In this document: piece by piece, positions 40,879 to 49,353 of the stretch | How the letters are laid out: every line of letters starts with the position of its first letter | Numbering within the stretch: position 1 is the first letter of the stretch | Assembly: GCF_001424485.1 (NCBI RefSeq) | Contig: NZ_LMQC01000021.1 | Location: forward strand, 204,600 to 268,599 | Reading direction: 5' to 3' | Origin: Modestobacter sp. Leaf380 | GTDB taxonomy: Bacteria > Actinomycetota > Actinomycetes > Mycobacteriales > Geodermatophilaceae | Length of the DNA: 64,000 nt | The notes under the pieces: model-generated | The model's database searches: none | The model's input: the letters and a program-made list of their open reading frames with translations, nothing else | Told to the model about the DNA's origin: nothing | Position numbers and translations under genes: made by a program

Positions 40879-42042
40879 GTGGCAGCACCGACCGACCCCA
40901 CACCCCGGACGTTGCCGATGCACGTCGCCCGGGCCATCCGCAACGACCTGCCGGCGGTCGCGGAGGCGACGGTGGCGGCGATCGTGGTGTCGGTGCCCAG
41001 TTACGCCGACGCCTATGCCGACACGATGGGCGCCACCATCGAGAACGCCGTCCAGCTGGCACTCGGCGGGTTCCTGGAGCTGGCCACCACCCGGGGCGCG
41101 GCCGCGGCGGACACCCCCATCCAGCCCGCCCTGGACGGCGCCTACGCCCTGGGTCGCGGCGAGGCGCGCGGCGGCCGGTCCCTGGACGCGCTGCTGGGCG
41201 CCTACCGGGTGGGTGCCCGGGTGGCCTGGCGGCACCTGGCCGCCACCGCCGTGGGCAGCGGGCTGACCGCCGAGCAGCTGGCCCGGTTCGCCGAGCTGGT
41301 CTTCGCCTACATCGACGCGCTGTCCGCGGCCAGCGTCGCCGGGCACGCCGACGAGCGCACCGCCAGCGGCCGGGTCCGCCAGCGGGTGCTGGAGCGGCTG
41401 GGCCAGCGGCTGCTCGCCGGCGGCACCGTCGAGGAGCTGACCGCCGCGGCGGCACGGGCCGACTGGACTCCCCCCGGCACCCTCACCGCCGTGCTGCTGC
41501 CGGCCTCCCGGGTGCGCGGTGCGCTGGCGCTGCTGGACGGGCAGACCCTGCAGCCGGTGGACGACGACCTGTCGGTGCTGCTGGTGCCCGACGGCGAGGG
41601 CCCGGGCCGCGCGGCCCTGCTGCGCGCGCTGGAGGGCCGGGAGGCCGTCGTCGGACCGCCCCGGCCGTGGTGGGACGTCGCCGCCTCGCACGCCCGCGCC
41701 GCCCGCGCCCTGGAGCTCGGCTTCACCGCACCCGGGACGGCGGCGTTGGACACCCAGCAGCGGCTGGCCGAGTTGGTGCTCCGCGCCGACGACGACGCCC
41801 TCGCCGACCTGCGTGCCCAGGTGCTGAGCCCGCTGGACGACCTGCCCGAGGGCGCCCGGGAGAAGCTCACCGAGACGCTGCGGTCCTGGCTGCTGCACCA
41901 GGGCCGCCGGGCCGACGTCGCCGCCGCCCTCTTCGTGCACCCGCAGACCGTGCGCTACCGGATGGGCCAGTTGCGCGAGCTCTACGGCGACCGCCTGGAG
42001 GACCCCCGCACCGTCCTCGAGCTCACCCTCGCCCTCGCCTGA
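40879..42042 (+). CDS. PucR-family regulator, likely for the desaturase operon
   Basis: A 387-residue regulator. The N-terminal helical sensor (RAIRNDLPAVAEATVAAIVVSVPSY and LLGAYRVGARVAWRHLAA) is a known fusion to the C-terminal PucR HTH (VAAALFVHPQTVRYRMGQLRELYG). Proteins of this build are found beside fatty-acid desaturases in actinobacteria, and here it is divergent from one, so it probably controls membrane-lipid unsaturation. GTG start, no clear ribosome-binding site (GAGAGG 10 bases upstream). Confidence 0.85.
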   Translation: MAAPTDPTPRTLPMHVARAIRNDLPAVAEATVAAIVVSVPSYADAYADTMGATIENAVQLALGGFLELATTRGAAAADTPIQPALDGAYALGRGEARGGRSLDALLGAYRVGARVAWRHLAATAVGSGLTAEQLARFAELVFAYIDALSAASVAGHADERTASGRVRQRVLERLGQRLLAGGTVEELTAAAARADWTPPGTLTAVLLPASRVRGALALLDGQTLQPVDDDLSVLLVPDGEGPGRAALLRALEGREAVVGPPRPWWDVAASHARAARALELGFTAPGTAALDTQQRLAELVLRADDDALADLRAQVLSPLDDLPEGAREKLTETLRSWLLHQGRRADVAAALFVHPQTVRYRMGQLRELYGDRLEDPRTVLELTLALA

Positions 42043-42072
42043 GGCCGCAGCTCCCCGCGTCGATCGGGGTGG

Positions 42073-42426
42073 TCACTGCAGGGGCAGGCCGGTGACGACG
42101 CGGGCGGCGGTGCGGCCGGCACGGCGCCAGTCGGCGGGCGTGCCGTCGCGGACGGCGAGGGCGGGGCGGTCGGCGGGCAGCTGGGCGTGGTGCACGGCCA
42201 CCGCACCGTCGGCGGACACCCCGACGCCCACCGAGAGCCGGGAGTCCCGGGCCGCGGCGTGCCCGAGTGCGACGGCGGCACCGTCGGGGACCCGCTGCAG
42301 CCGCAGCGGGACACCCTCCTCCTCGGCCCCGGCGGACACCTCGCGCAGCACGGCGGACGGTGCACCCGGCGCGTGGTGCAGCACCACCGCCGGCGGCTCG
42401 ACCCGGTCCTCGCGGCGGGGGCTCAC
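42073..42426 (-). CDS. pduH: Diol/glycerol dehydratase reactivase, small subunit
   Basis: A 117-residue protein, the last gene of the dehydratase operon. It matches the DdrB/PduH small subunit: a short alpha/beta protein related to the dehydratase medium subunit (PPAVVLHHAPGAPSAVLREVSAGAEEEGVPLRLQ). With the large reactivase subunit it exchanges damaged adenosylcobalamin in the dehydratase. GTG overlaps the large-subunit stop (GTGA). Confidence 0.8.
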   Translation of the reverse strand: MSPRREDRVEPPAVVLHHAPGAPSAVLREVSAGAEEEGVPLRLQRVPDGAAVALGHAAARDSRLSVGVGVSADGAVAVHHAQLPADRPALAVRDGTPADWRRAGRTAARVVTGLPLQ

Positions 42427-44267
42427 CCGCCCAGGCCGTTCGCGTACGCCGCGACCAGCCCGGAGGCGACGGCGTTGCGCGGACCCTGGTCACCGAGCAC
42501 GTTCCCGGTGCCGCAGACGACGCCGAACCCGGCGAGGGCGTCGGCGATCAGGTCGGGGATCTCGAAGTCCAGCGCCGAGCCCCCCAGCAGCACCACGAAG
42601 TCCAGCCGGCGCAGATCGCCGTCGGGGGCGACCTGGCGCAGCGCGCGCAGCGTGTTGACCACGAACACCCGCTGCTTGGCCTCCCGCCGCACCCGCCGGA
42701 CGGCGTCCAGCGAGCGTCGGGTGGCCAACGGCACCGGCCCGTCGGGGGTGAGGACGACGACCCGGGCGAACACGTGCGAGGGCAGCGGCTCGTCGAAGAA
42801 CTGCACCGTGCCGTCCTCGTGCCGGACGTGGAAGAAGCTCTCCACCTTGGCCAGCGGCCAGCGCTTGACCCACTCGGCGACCTCCCGGTCGTCCAGGGCC
42901 AGCTCGGAGTCGACCAGCCGCGTGACCAGCTCCCCGGCACCGGCGACGTGCACCGCGGTGCAGACGCCGTCGGCGGACAGCGAGGCGGCGTCGGTGGACC
43001 CGCCGCCCAGGTCGACCACGACCACCGGCACCTGCACCCCGGGGGTGGTGAGCGCGCCGAGCACGGCCATCTCGCCCTCGACGCCCCCGATGGTGGCCTC
43101 GGTGGCGAGCTCGGCGGCGACCCGGGCGGCGACGGCCTGCATCCGGCTGCGGCTGGTGCGCACCATGGCGGCCAGGCCCACCGCGTTCTCCAGGGCGATC
43201 TCCCCGGCCAACCCGCCGCGCACCTCGGCCGGCACGAAGGTGTCCACGGCCAGCACGTCCCGGATGGCGATGTCCCCGGGGGCCTCCCCGGACCCGTCGG
43301 CCATCGTGTCGGCCATCGTGTCGCGCACCGCGGCGAGCATCCCGCCCACGTGGGTGCCGGGCTCGCCGTGGGCGTCGCGCAAGGGCTGCACCCGGGCGAG
43401 CGCGGCCATGATCGCCTCGGCGCCGGCGTCCACGTCGACCTTGACCGTGCGGGTCTCGCCGCGCAGCTCCAGCACCCCGACGGGGATGCGCCGGTCGGTG
43501 ACGTCGCCCGAGGGCGTGCGGACGACGACGGCCGAGCGGTTGCCGGTCAGCGCCCGGGCCACCGGGGACACCTGCCGGGTCTGGTCGGGGTCCAGGTCGA
43601 AGACGGTGGCGATGCCGTAGGTGTTGGACAGCGTGCGGATGGTCCGGCCCGGTGCCGCGACCTCCACGGCGGCCCGCATGCCCAGCGGCACCTTCTCCAC
43701 CGCCGACACCTCGTCGACCACCGGGACCGGCGTGTGCAGCCGGTTGGTGACCAGCACGGCGTCGTCCCCGGCGAGGACGGCGGCCACGACCTCCACCCCA
43801 CGGGCGACGGCGTCGTTGAGCGCACCGGCGACGTCGTCGAAGTCCCACCCCGCCGGGACGACGACGACCGCGGGTTCCCCCACCGGGTGCTCGGGCAGGT
43901 CCAGCACCGACACGGTGACCCCGACGCCCAGGCCCTCGCCGCCCGGGGTGGCCGGGTTGTGCCCGATCATCGTGGACTCGGTGATGACGGTCTCGGTGAT
44001 CGTCTCCATCGCCAGGCCGCTGATCACCGGGGTGGCCTCGTTGAGCAGCACCCGGTCCAGCTCGTCCGGGCGCCGGCCGACGTCGGCGAGCACCCGGCGC
44101 ACCGCGGTGAGCGCGCCCTCGGTGGAGGCCGGGGTGCCCTTGACCCCGGTGGTCCGGGTGAGCGCGGTGCCCAGGTGGGTCACCGCGCCGCCCGGACCGA
44201 CCAGGGCCAGGCAGGCCTCGGTGGTGGAGTTGCCGATGTCGACGCCGACGACGAGCCGGTCGCTCAC
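42423..44267 (-). CDS. pduG: Diol/glycerol dehydratase reactivase, large subunit
   Basis: A 614-residue Hsp70/actin-fold ATPase. N-terminal VVGVDIGNSTTEACLA and central VVVDLGGGSTDAASL are its phosphate loops; LLNEATPVISGLAMETITETVITESTMIGHNP is a family block. It frees inactivated cobalamin from the dehydratase using ATP. GTG at 44267 overlaps the stop of the medium-subunit gene by 4 bases. Required partner of the dehydratase. Confidence 0.95.
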   Translation of the reverse strand: MSDRLVVGVDIGNSTTEACLALVGPGGAVTHLGTALTRTTGVKGTPASTEGALTAVRRVLADVGRRPDELDRVLLNEATPVISGLAMETITETVITESTMIGHNPATPGGEGLGVGVTVSVLDLPEHPVGEPAVVVVPAGWDFDDVAGALNDAVARGVEVVAAVLAGDDAVLVTNRLHTPVPVVDEVSAVEKVPLGMRAAVEVAAPGRTIRTLSNTYGIATVFDLDPDQTRQVSPVARALTGNRSAVVVRTPSGDVTDRRIPVGVLELRGETRTVKVDVDAGAEAIMAALARVQPLRDAHGEPGTHVGGMLAAVRDTMADTMADGSGEAPGDIAIRDVLAVDTFVPAEVRGGLAGEIALENAVGLAAMVRTSRSRMQAVAARVAAELATEATIGGVEGEMAVLGALTTPGVQVPVVVVDLGGGSTDAASLSADGVCTAVHVAGAGELVTRLVDSELALDDREVAEWVKRWPLAKVESFFHVRHEDGTVQFFDEPLPSHVFARVVVLTPDGPVPLATRRSLDAVRRVRREAKQRVFVVNTLRALRQVAPDGDLRRLDFVVLLGGSALDFEIPDLIADALAGFGVVCGTGNVLGDQGPRNAVASGLVAAYANGLGG

Positions 44268-44851
44268 CCCGCGGCGCGCTCGATGGTCACCTCGAGCTCG
44301 ACCGGGCCGGCGTCGGCCCGGATGCACTCGAACTCCTTGAGGTGCAGCAGCGCGGCCTTGGCCTGCCAGCGGGGGCGGGCCATCTGGTCGTTGCGGGTGG
44401 GCACCGGCTGCGGGGACTCCCCCTTGGCGTACTGGGCGGCGTTGGAGCCGATGGCCCGGAACACCGGGGCGTCCAGCAGCGGGGACTGCGGGAAGAGCTC
44501 CAGGTTGGACAGCCGGGGCAGGTCCTTCTGGTGGATCATCGTCGTCCCGCGGGACAGCAGGCCCACCGAGACGCCGGACCCGGACAGCCGGGCGGCGATG
44601 TGCGCGATCGCGGCCAGGTCAGCGGTGTTCCAGACCCGGACGACGCGCACCCCCACGCCCTGCTCCTCGATGCCGGCCATCAGCTGGCGGAGCACCTCGG
44701 CGTGCGGCACCCCGACGATGGTCTGGGTGAACGGGTCACCGAAGGCCGGGGACACCGCGACGAGCACCTCGTCGGGCCGGGTGCCGCGGGTGGCCGGGCC
44801 GGTCTCGCGCAGGGTGAGCGTGCGCTCGGCCGGTGCGTCCAGGGTCGTCAT
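44264..44851 (-). CDS. pduD: Diol/glycerol dehydratase, medium subunit
   Basis: A 195-residue subunit. DEVLVAVSPAFG, IVGVPHAEVLRQLMAGIEEQG, GSGVSVGLLSRGTTMIHQKDLPRLSNLELFPQSPLL and NDQMARPRWQAKAALLHLKE match the B12-binding medium subunit almost block by block. No long N-terminal encapsulation peptide of the kind that targets PduD to microcompartments is seen: the leader is about 20 residues. ATG one base after the large-subunit stop. Confidence 0.95.
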   Translation of the reverse strand: MTTLDAPAERTLTLRETGPATRGTRPDEVLVAVSPAFGDPFTQTIVGVPHAEVLRQLMAGIEEQGVGVRVVRVWNTADLAAIAHIAARLSGSGVSVGLLSRGTTMIHQKDLPRLSNLELFPQSPLLDAPVFRAIGSNAAQYAKGESPQPVPTRNDQMARPRWQAKAALLHLKEFECIRADAGPVELEVTIERAAG

Positions 44852-44852
44852 C

Positions 44853-46565
44853 TCAGTCCACCTCGGTCTCGGGGTTGGTGGCGGAGGTGACGTGCCGGAG
44901 CTTCTTGAGCTCCTCCCACCGCTCACCCTGCAGCCGGTAGCCGGTGCCCGGGCCGGCGTAGTCGTTGGCGTCGTTGATCGCCGACAGCGGGGTGAAGTCG
45001 GCGGTGAGGACCGCCGCGGTCTGCAGCAGGTCCCCCGAGACCCGCTGCCGCAGCACGGTGAGCAGGTTCTCGGCGACGTCGTGGAAGCCGGTGGCCTCCA
45101 GCCCGCGGACCAGGTCCAGGCCGGTGACCCCGCGGTCCATGACCTGCTGGGCACCGGTGAGGTCGGCCAGCACGTCGCGGAAGGGGTAGTCGTTGGAGCT
45201 GTTGGCGTAGGTGGCCGCCTCGACCTCCTCGTCGGTGATGCGCGGCAGCTCCAGGTACTCGAAGAGCGCCTGCAGCACGCGGGCGGCCTTGGCCCGAACG
45301 GCGACGATCTCGGCCTCCCGCACGTGCCGCAGGCCGCCGTCGACCTGGAGGTCGCGCTGGATGGTGTTCCAGTCGTCGTAGTCGTCGGTGTCGAAGTTCG
45401 ACCCGGCGAACATGTTGTCCGAGTTGGGCACCGCCGAGTAGCCGGAGCAGACGAAGTCGGTGCCGGGCAGCAGCTGGGGCAGCATCCGCGCGGTCCGGCG
45501 CATCGCCGAGTGGGAGAAGGACTGGTCGTTCCCGGACGCACACTCCAGGTCCATCATCGAGGCGACCAGGTTCTCCGCGGCCACCGCGCGGATGCCGCCG
45601 GGCACCGCACCCGGGACGCCGATGCAGCTGATCGAGCCGTTCTGCAGGCCCTGCACCCCGGCGCCCTTGGCCATGAGGATGCAGCGGATCTCCAGGTACA
45701 GCATCGAGCGGCCCTCGGCGTTGCCCATCTGCACCTCGGAGCCGGTGCCCGAGGTGAACCGCATCTTGATGCCACGGGAGGCGTAGGCCGAGGCCAGGAA
45801 GGTCTTGGACCACGGGGTGTCGTCGCCGTCGACGAAGACCGACTCGGTGCCGTAGATGGAGATCGTCTCGGCGTAGGCGGTGATCCCGCGCATGCCCAGC
45901 TCCAGCTCGGTGGCCTCCTCCAGCGCGCACTGGGTCAGCACTCCCCCGCGCCCGACCTGGCCGCCGACCTGCAGCGCGATCGCCACCAGCGGGGCGTACC
46001 GGACGACGCCCAGGGTGGTCTCCAGCTCGGCGAACCCGCGCAGCGCGCCCTCCGCGGCGTCCACGGCGACCTGCAGCGGGTTGTCCCGGGCGCTGGTGGA
46101 GTGCGCCTGGTTGGCCGGGGTGCGGCGGGCCCGCATCTTCTGCATCCCCTGCATGATCTCCACGACGTTCATCAGCTTGACGACGTCGAGCACCTTGGCC
46201 GGGGTGAGCCCGCGGGTCACCGCGATGACCTCGGAGCGGGAGACACCGGGGTCGATGAGCATCCGGGCGATCTGCACCGAGGGCAGCGCCATCGACGCCT
46301 CGGTCGTCGCCACGTCGATCGCGTGGTCGGCGATGAAGCTGTCCATGAAGTCGAAGTCGGCCCGCTCGCGGCCGTCGAGCTCGACGATGCGGCCGTCCTC
46401 GACGCGCACGCTGGGCTGCGGGTCGAAGTCGCTCTCCATCGCGACCAGGCCCTTCTCGGGCCACTCCTCGACGAACCCGTCCAGGTTGACCGGACGGGCC
46501 TCGAGCACCTCGGTGCGCAGCGAGTGGCGGGGCTCCTCGGCGCGCAGCGGCTGGACGGCGGTCAC
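44853..46565 (-). CDS. pduC: Diol/glycerol dehydratase, large (catalytic) subunit
   Basis: A 570-residue TIM-barrel enzyme that dehydrates 1,2-propanediol, glycerol or ethylene glycol to an aldehyde using adenosylcobalamin. Family blocks include QKMRARRTPANQAH (the active-site His lies in QAH), ETTLGVVRYAP (catalytic Glu), TQCALEEATELELGM, CIGVPGAVPGGIRAV and NDANDYAGPGTGYRLQGERWEE. GTG start overlaps the small-subunit stop. The preferred diol cannot be read from the sequence alone. Confidence 0.97.
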   Translation of the reverse strand: MTAVQPLRAEEPRHSLRTEVLEARPVNLDGFVEEWPEKGLVAMESDFDPQPSVRVEDGRIVELDGRERADFDFMDSFIADHAIDVATTEASMALPSVQIARMLIDPGVSRSEVIAVTRGLTPAKVLDVVKLMNVVEIMQGMQKMRARRTPANQAHSTSARDNPLQVAVDAAEGALRGFAELETTLGVVRYAPLVAIALQVGGQVGRGGVLTQCALEEATELELGMRGITAYAETISIYGTESVFVDGDDTPWSKTFLASAYASRGIKMRFTSGTGSEVQMGNAEGRSMLYLEIRCILMAKGAGVQGLQNGSISCIGVPGAVPGGIRAVAAENLVASMMDLECASGNDQSFSHSAMRRTARMLPQLLPGTDFVCSGYSAVPNSDNMFAGSNFDTDDYDDWNTIQRDLQVDGGLRHVREAEIVAVRAKAARVLQALFEYLELPRITDEEVEAATYANSSNDYPFRDVLADLTGAQQVMDRGVTGLDLVRGLEATGFHDVAENLLTVLRQRVSGDLLQTAAVLTADFTPLSAINDANDYAGPGTGYRLQGERWEELKKLRHVTSATNPETEVD

Positions 46566-47095
46566 GCGGGGCTCCCGGTGGTCTCGTCGGCGGCTGTCTC
46601 GTCGGCGGCGACGGCAGGGGTGACGGCGTCCGGGCTGGTGGCGGCGGTCGCGGCGTCCTCGGGGTCGTCGTCGGCCAGCAGCCGGCGGCGGCCGTAGACC
46701 TCGGCGGCCTCGCGGACCAGCGCGGCGGACACCGGGGCGCCGTGGGTCTGCTCCAGCCTGTCGGCCATCGCGGTGAGCTGGGCCGCGGTGGAGGCCCGCG
46801 GGCGCAGCGCGTTGTACATCGACAGCACCTCGGCGTCGGGGATCGCGGTCATCTCCGCGGCCCGGCGGAAGTTCGCGGCCAGCTGGGTGCGGCCGCTGGC
46901 GTCCGCCAGCTGGGCCTGCAGCTCCAGGGTCTCCGGGGCGATCCGCAGGTCCTCGGCGGTGAGCTCGCCGGAGACGACGGCGTCCATGGTCAGCGCGGTG
47001 ACCGGCTTGCCGGTGGGGGTGCGCAGCAGCTCGGGGCGGTTGATCGACAGGGGGTAGTCGGCGACGGTCAACGTGGGTGGTGCGGGGGTGCTCAT
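46562..47095 (-). CDS. pduE: Diol/glycerol dehydratase, small subunit
   Basis: A 177-residue subunit: LTVADYPLSINRPELLRT, DLRIAPETLELQAQLADASGR and FRRAAEMTAIPDAEVLSMYNALRPRAS are the known blocks. The last 30 residues are an Ala/Thr/Asp low-complexity tail not usual in the family. First gene of the operon, unlike the large-medium-small order of enterobacteria. Divergent from the GlcG/HbpS-like gene. Confidence 0.93.
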   Translation of the reverse strand: MSTPAPPTLTVADYPLSINRPELLRTPTGKPVTALTMDAVVSGELTAEDLRIAPETLELQAQLADASGRTQLAANFRRAAEMTAIPDAEVLSMYNALRPRASTAAQLTAMADRLEQTHGAPVSAALVREAAEVYGRRRLLADDDPEDAATAATSPDAVTPAVAADETAADETTGSPA

Positions 47096-47228
47096 GCGGG
47101 GGTGCTCCTGGGGTCGACGACGTCCTGGGCGCGGTCCGGTGGGTCCTGCGCGGCACTGTGACAGCCGCCACGTTGCCTGTTCGTTGCGTCGGCGGGGGGT
47201 CTGGTCTGCGGGGCGCGGAGGGGTTCTG

Positions 47229-47645
47229 ATGTGCCGCATGAGCGCACCCCTGAGCCACGCCGACGCCCGCGTCGTCCTCGACGCCGGCCTCGCCCACGCC
47301 ACCGAGATCGGCCAGCCGATGAACGTCGCGGTCGTCGATGCCGGCGGGCACCTGGTCGCCTTCGCCCGGATGGACGGCGCGATCCGGGCCAGCATCGACA
47401 TCGCCACCCGCAAGGCCGTCACCTCGGTGCTGATGGAGCTGCCCACCGCTGCGCTGATGCCGTTGGTCCAGCCCGGCGCGGAGCTCTACGGCCTGGAGCA
47501 GACCGCCGGCGGGATGGTCGCCTTCGGCGGCGGCATCCCGCTCACCCGGGACGGCGTGCTGGTCGGGGCGGTCGGGGTGAGCGCCGGGTCGGTCGAGCAG
47601 GACGTGTCGGTCGCCGAGGCCGCCGTGGCCGCACTGCCGGGCTGA
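47229..47645 (+). CDS. GlcG/HbpS-family (DUF336) protein
   Basis: A 138-residue protein of the fold used by GlcG, HbpS and the C-terminal half of PduO. Blocks: LGHATEIGQPMNVAVVDAGGHL-like start, FARMDGAIRASIDIATRKAVTS and FGGGIPLTRDGVLVGAVGVSAGS. Members bind heme or cobalamin. Beside a cobalamin-dependent dehydratase, corrinoid handling is the likely role. ATG at 47229 has GGAGG 8 bases upstream; the ATG three codons later does not. Confidence 0.85.
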   Translation: MCRMSAPLSHADARVVLDAGLAHATEIGQPMNVAVVDAGGHLVAFARMDGAIRASIDIATRKAVTSVLMELPTAALMPLVQPGAELYGLEQTAGGMVAFGGGIPLTRDGVLVGAVGVSAGSVEQDVSVAEAAVAALPG

Positions 47646-47814
47646 CCCGCAGGTCAGCGCCGTACACCACCGACGGGTCACCCGGCCGGCCGTCGTCCAC
47701 GGCCGGGCGCCCCGTCCACCGGTGCGCGTGGGCGCTTGCCGGGGCACCCCTCGCCCCCGATGATCGGGACGGGCGTCGGGGTGACTGGCGCCACGTCGAG
47801 GTCAGGAGGCGACC

Positions 47815-49308
47815 GTGGCGCGTGGACGGGTGCGCCGGGTCGCCGACGACTCCGGCACCGACCCCGCGGCGCACGCCCGGGAGCTGACCGGCGTCTTCGA
47901 CGCGGTGCTGTCCGGCGACGAGCACGGTCCGGTGCCGCGGCCCGTGGTGTCGGCGTCCTGGCAGCGGAGCCTGGCGGCGCACGTCGACCCGGAGCACCGC
48001 ACGCCGCCGGTGGTCTACGACGAGCACGAGCTGCCCGGTGTGCGGGACGCGCACCCGCTGGCCGAGGTGCTGCCGCTGCTGCGCAACACCCTGGCCAGCA
48101 TCGCCGACGAGGCCATGCACGTGATGCTGGTGACCGACGCCGCGGGCAACGTGCTGTGGCGCGACGGCGCGGCCAAGCTGCTGGTCCAGGCCGACAGCGT
48201 GGGCCTGTTCCCGGGCACCAACTGGAGCGAGGCCGCCATCGGCACCAACGCGATGGGCACCACGCTGGCCGTCGACGCCCCGGTGCAGATCCACTCCGCC
48301 GAGCACCTGGTGCGCACCTACCACTCGTGGACCTGCGTGGCCGCCCCCGTGCACGACCCGGACACCGGCGCGATCCTCGGCGCCGTCGACGTCAGCGGGC
48401 CGCTGCACACCGTGCACCCGGCCCTGGTGCAGCTGGTGTCGGCGACCGCGCAGCTGGCCGAGCACCATCTCCGGGTCCAGCTGGCCATCGCCGACGAGCG
48501 GCTGCGGATGGAGAACATGGGCCACCTGCTCCGGCTGGGCCCGGCCGCGGGAGCGCTGGTGACGCGGTCCGGGCGGCTGCTGGCCGGGCAGCCCTTCGGC
48601 TGGTGGCCCGAGCGGGTCTCGCTGCCCGCCGACCCCGACCGGCTGACCCTGGCCAACGGCGCCGAGGTGGTCGCCGAGCCACTGACCGGGGGCTGGCTGC
48701 TGCGCTCTCCCGCCCGGTCGGTCCGGCTGGCCCCGGCCGTGCCCTCGCTGTCGCTGCGCTTTCTGGGCGACCACCCGCGGGCCCGGCTCGACGACCGCCC
48801 GCTGGCCCTCACCCTGCGCCCGGCCGAGGTGCTCACCGCCCTCGCCGTGCACCCCGACGGGCTGACCGGGGAGCAGCTGGCCCTGCTGCTCTACGGGGAC
48901 CGCGGGAACCAGACCACCGTGCGCGGCGAGGTGCACCGGCTGCGCCAGCTGATCGGCGCCGACCTGCTGCGCACCCGGCCCTACCGGCTGGCCGCCACCG
49001 TCGACAGCGACGTCGTCACCGCGCGGCGGGCCCTGAGCGAGGGGCGGGTGGCCGATGCGCTCAGCGCCTCCCCCGGCCTGCTGCTGCCCCGCTCGGAGGC
49101 CCCGCTGGTGCGCGACCTGCGCGAGGAGCTGGCCGGCGGCCTCCGCCGCGCCGTCCTCGACGGTGGGGACGTCGACCTGCTGCACCGGCTGGCCGGCGGG
49201 GTGGGCGCCGACGACCTCACCGTGCACGACCGGCTGCTGGAGCTGCTGCCGGCCGGTGACGCCCGGCGCGGGCCGGTCCAGGTGCACCGGGACCGGCTGC
49301 TGGCCTGA
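47815..49308 (+). CDS. GAF-domain regulator, AcoR-like N-terminus with winged-helix C-terminus
   Basis: A 497-residue protein. It begins with the N-terminal region of AcoR-type activators (SASWQRSL, LLRNTLASIADEAMHVMLVTDAAGNVLWRDG, GTNWSEAAIGTNAMGTTLAV, YHSWTCVAAPVHDP). It lacks the AAA+ ATPase and Fis domain. Instead the C-terminal part has RPAEVLTALAVHPDGLTGEQLALLLYGD...TTVRGEVHRLRQLIGADLL, a BTAD/winged-helix DNA-binding pattern. Such regulators in actinobacteria sit near alcohol and aldehyde genes; here the dehydratase operon is the likely target. GTG with AGGAGG 6-7 bases upstream. Confidence 0.75.
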   Translation: MARGRVRRVADDSGTDPAAHARELTGVFDAVLSGDEHGPVPRPVVSASWQRSLAAHVDPEHRTPPVVYDEHELPGVRDAHPLAEVLPLLRNTLASIADEAMHVMLVTDAAGNVLWRDGAAKLLVQADSVGLFPGTNWSEAAIGTNAMGTTLAVDAPVQIHSAEHLVRTYHSWTCVAAPVHDPDTGAILGAVDVSGPLHTVHPALVQLVSATAQLAEHHLRVQLAIADERLRMENMGHLLRLGPAAGALVTRSGRLLAGQPFGWWPERVSLPADPDRLTLANGAEVVAEPLTGGWLLRSPARSVRLAPAVPSLSLRFLGDHPRARLDDRPLALTLRPAEVLTALAVHPDGLTGEQLALLLYGDRGNQTTVRGEVHRLRQLIGADLLRTRPYRLAATVDSDVVTARRALSEGRVADALSASPGLLLPRSEAPLVRDLREELAGGLRRAVLDGGDVDLLHRLAGGVGADDLTVHDRLLELLPAGDARRGPVQVHRDRLLA

Positions 49309-49341
49309 GCCCCCGCCCGGCGCCGTCCGGGCACGGGCTGC

Positions 49342-49347
49342 GACGAT
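49342..49347 (+). promoter_or_regulatory. -10-like element (GACGAT), leaderless start
   Basis: GACGAT ends 6 bases before the GTG at 49354 and no ribosome-binding site intervenes. Same geometry as at 269, 1295, 17529 and 20903, with a weaker first base. Confidence 0.35.
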
Positions 49348-49353
49348 CCGCCG

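Noticed and set aside
42267..46697. A 1476-codon open frame on the plus strand
   Set aside because: It is antisense to the dehydratase operon, whose proteins match known subunits block by block. Long empty antisense frames are common in GC-rich DNA.
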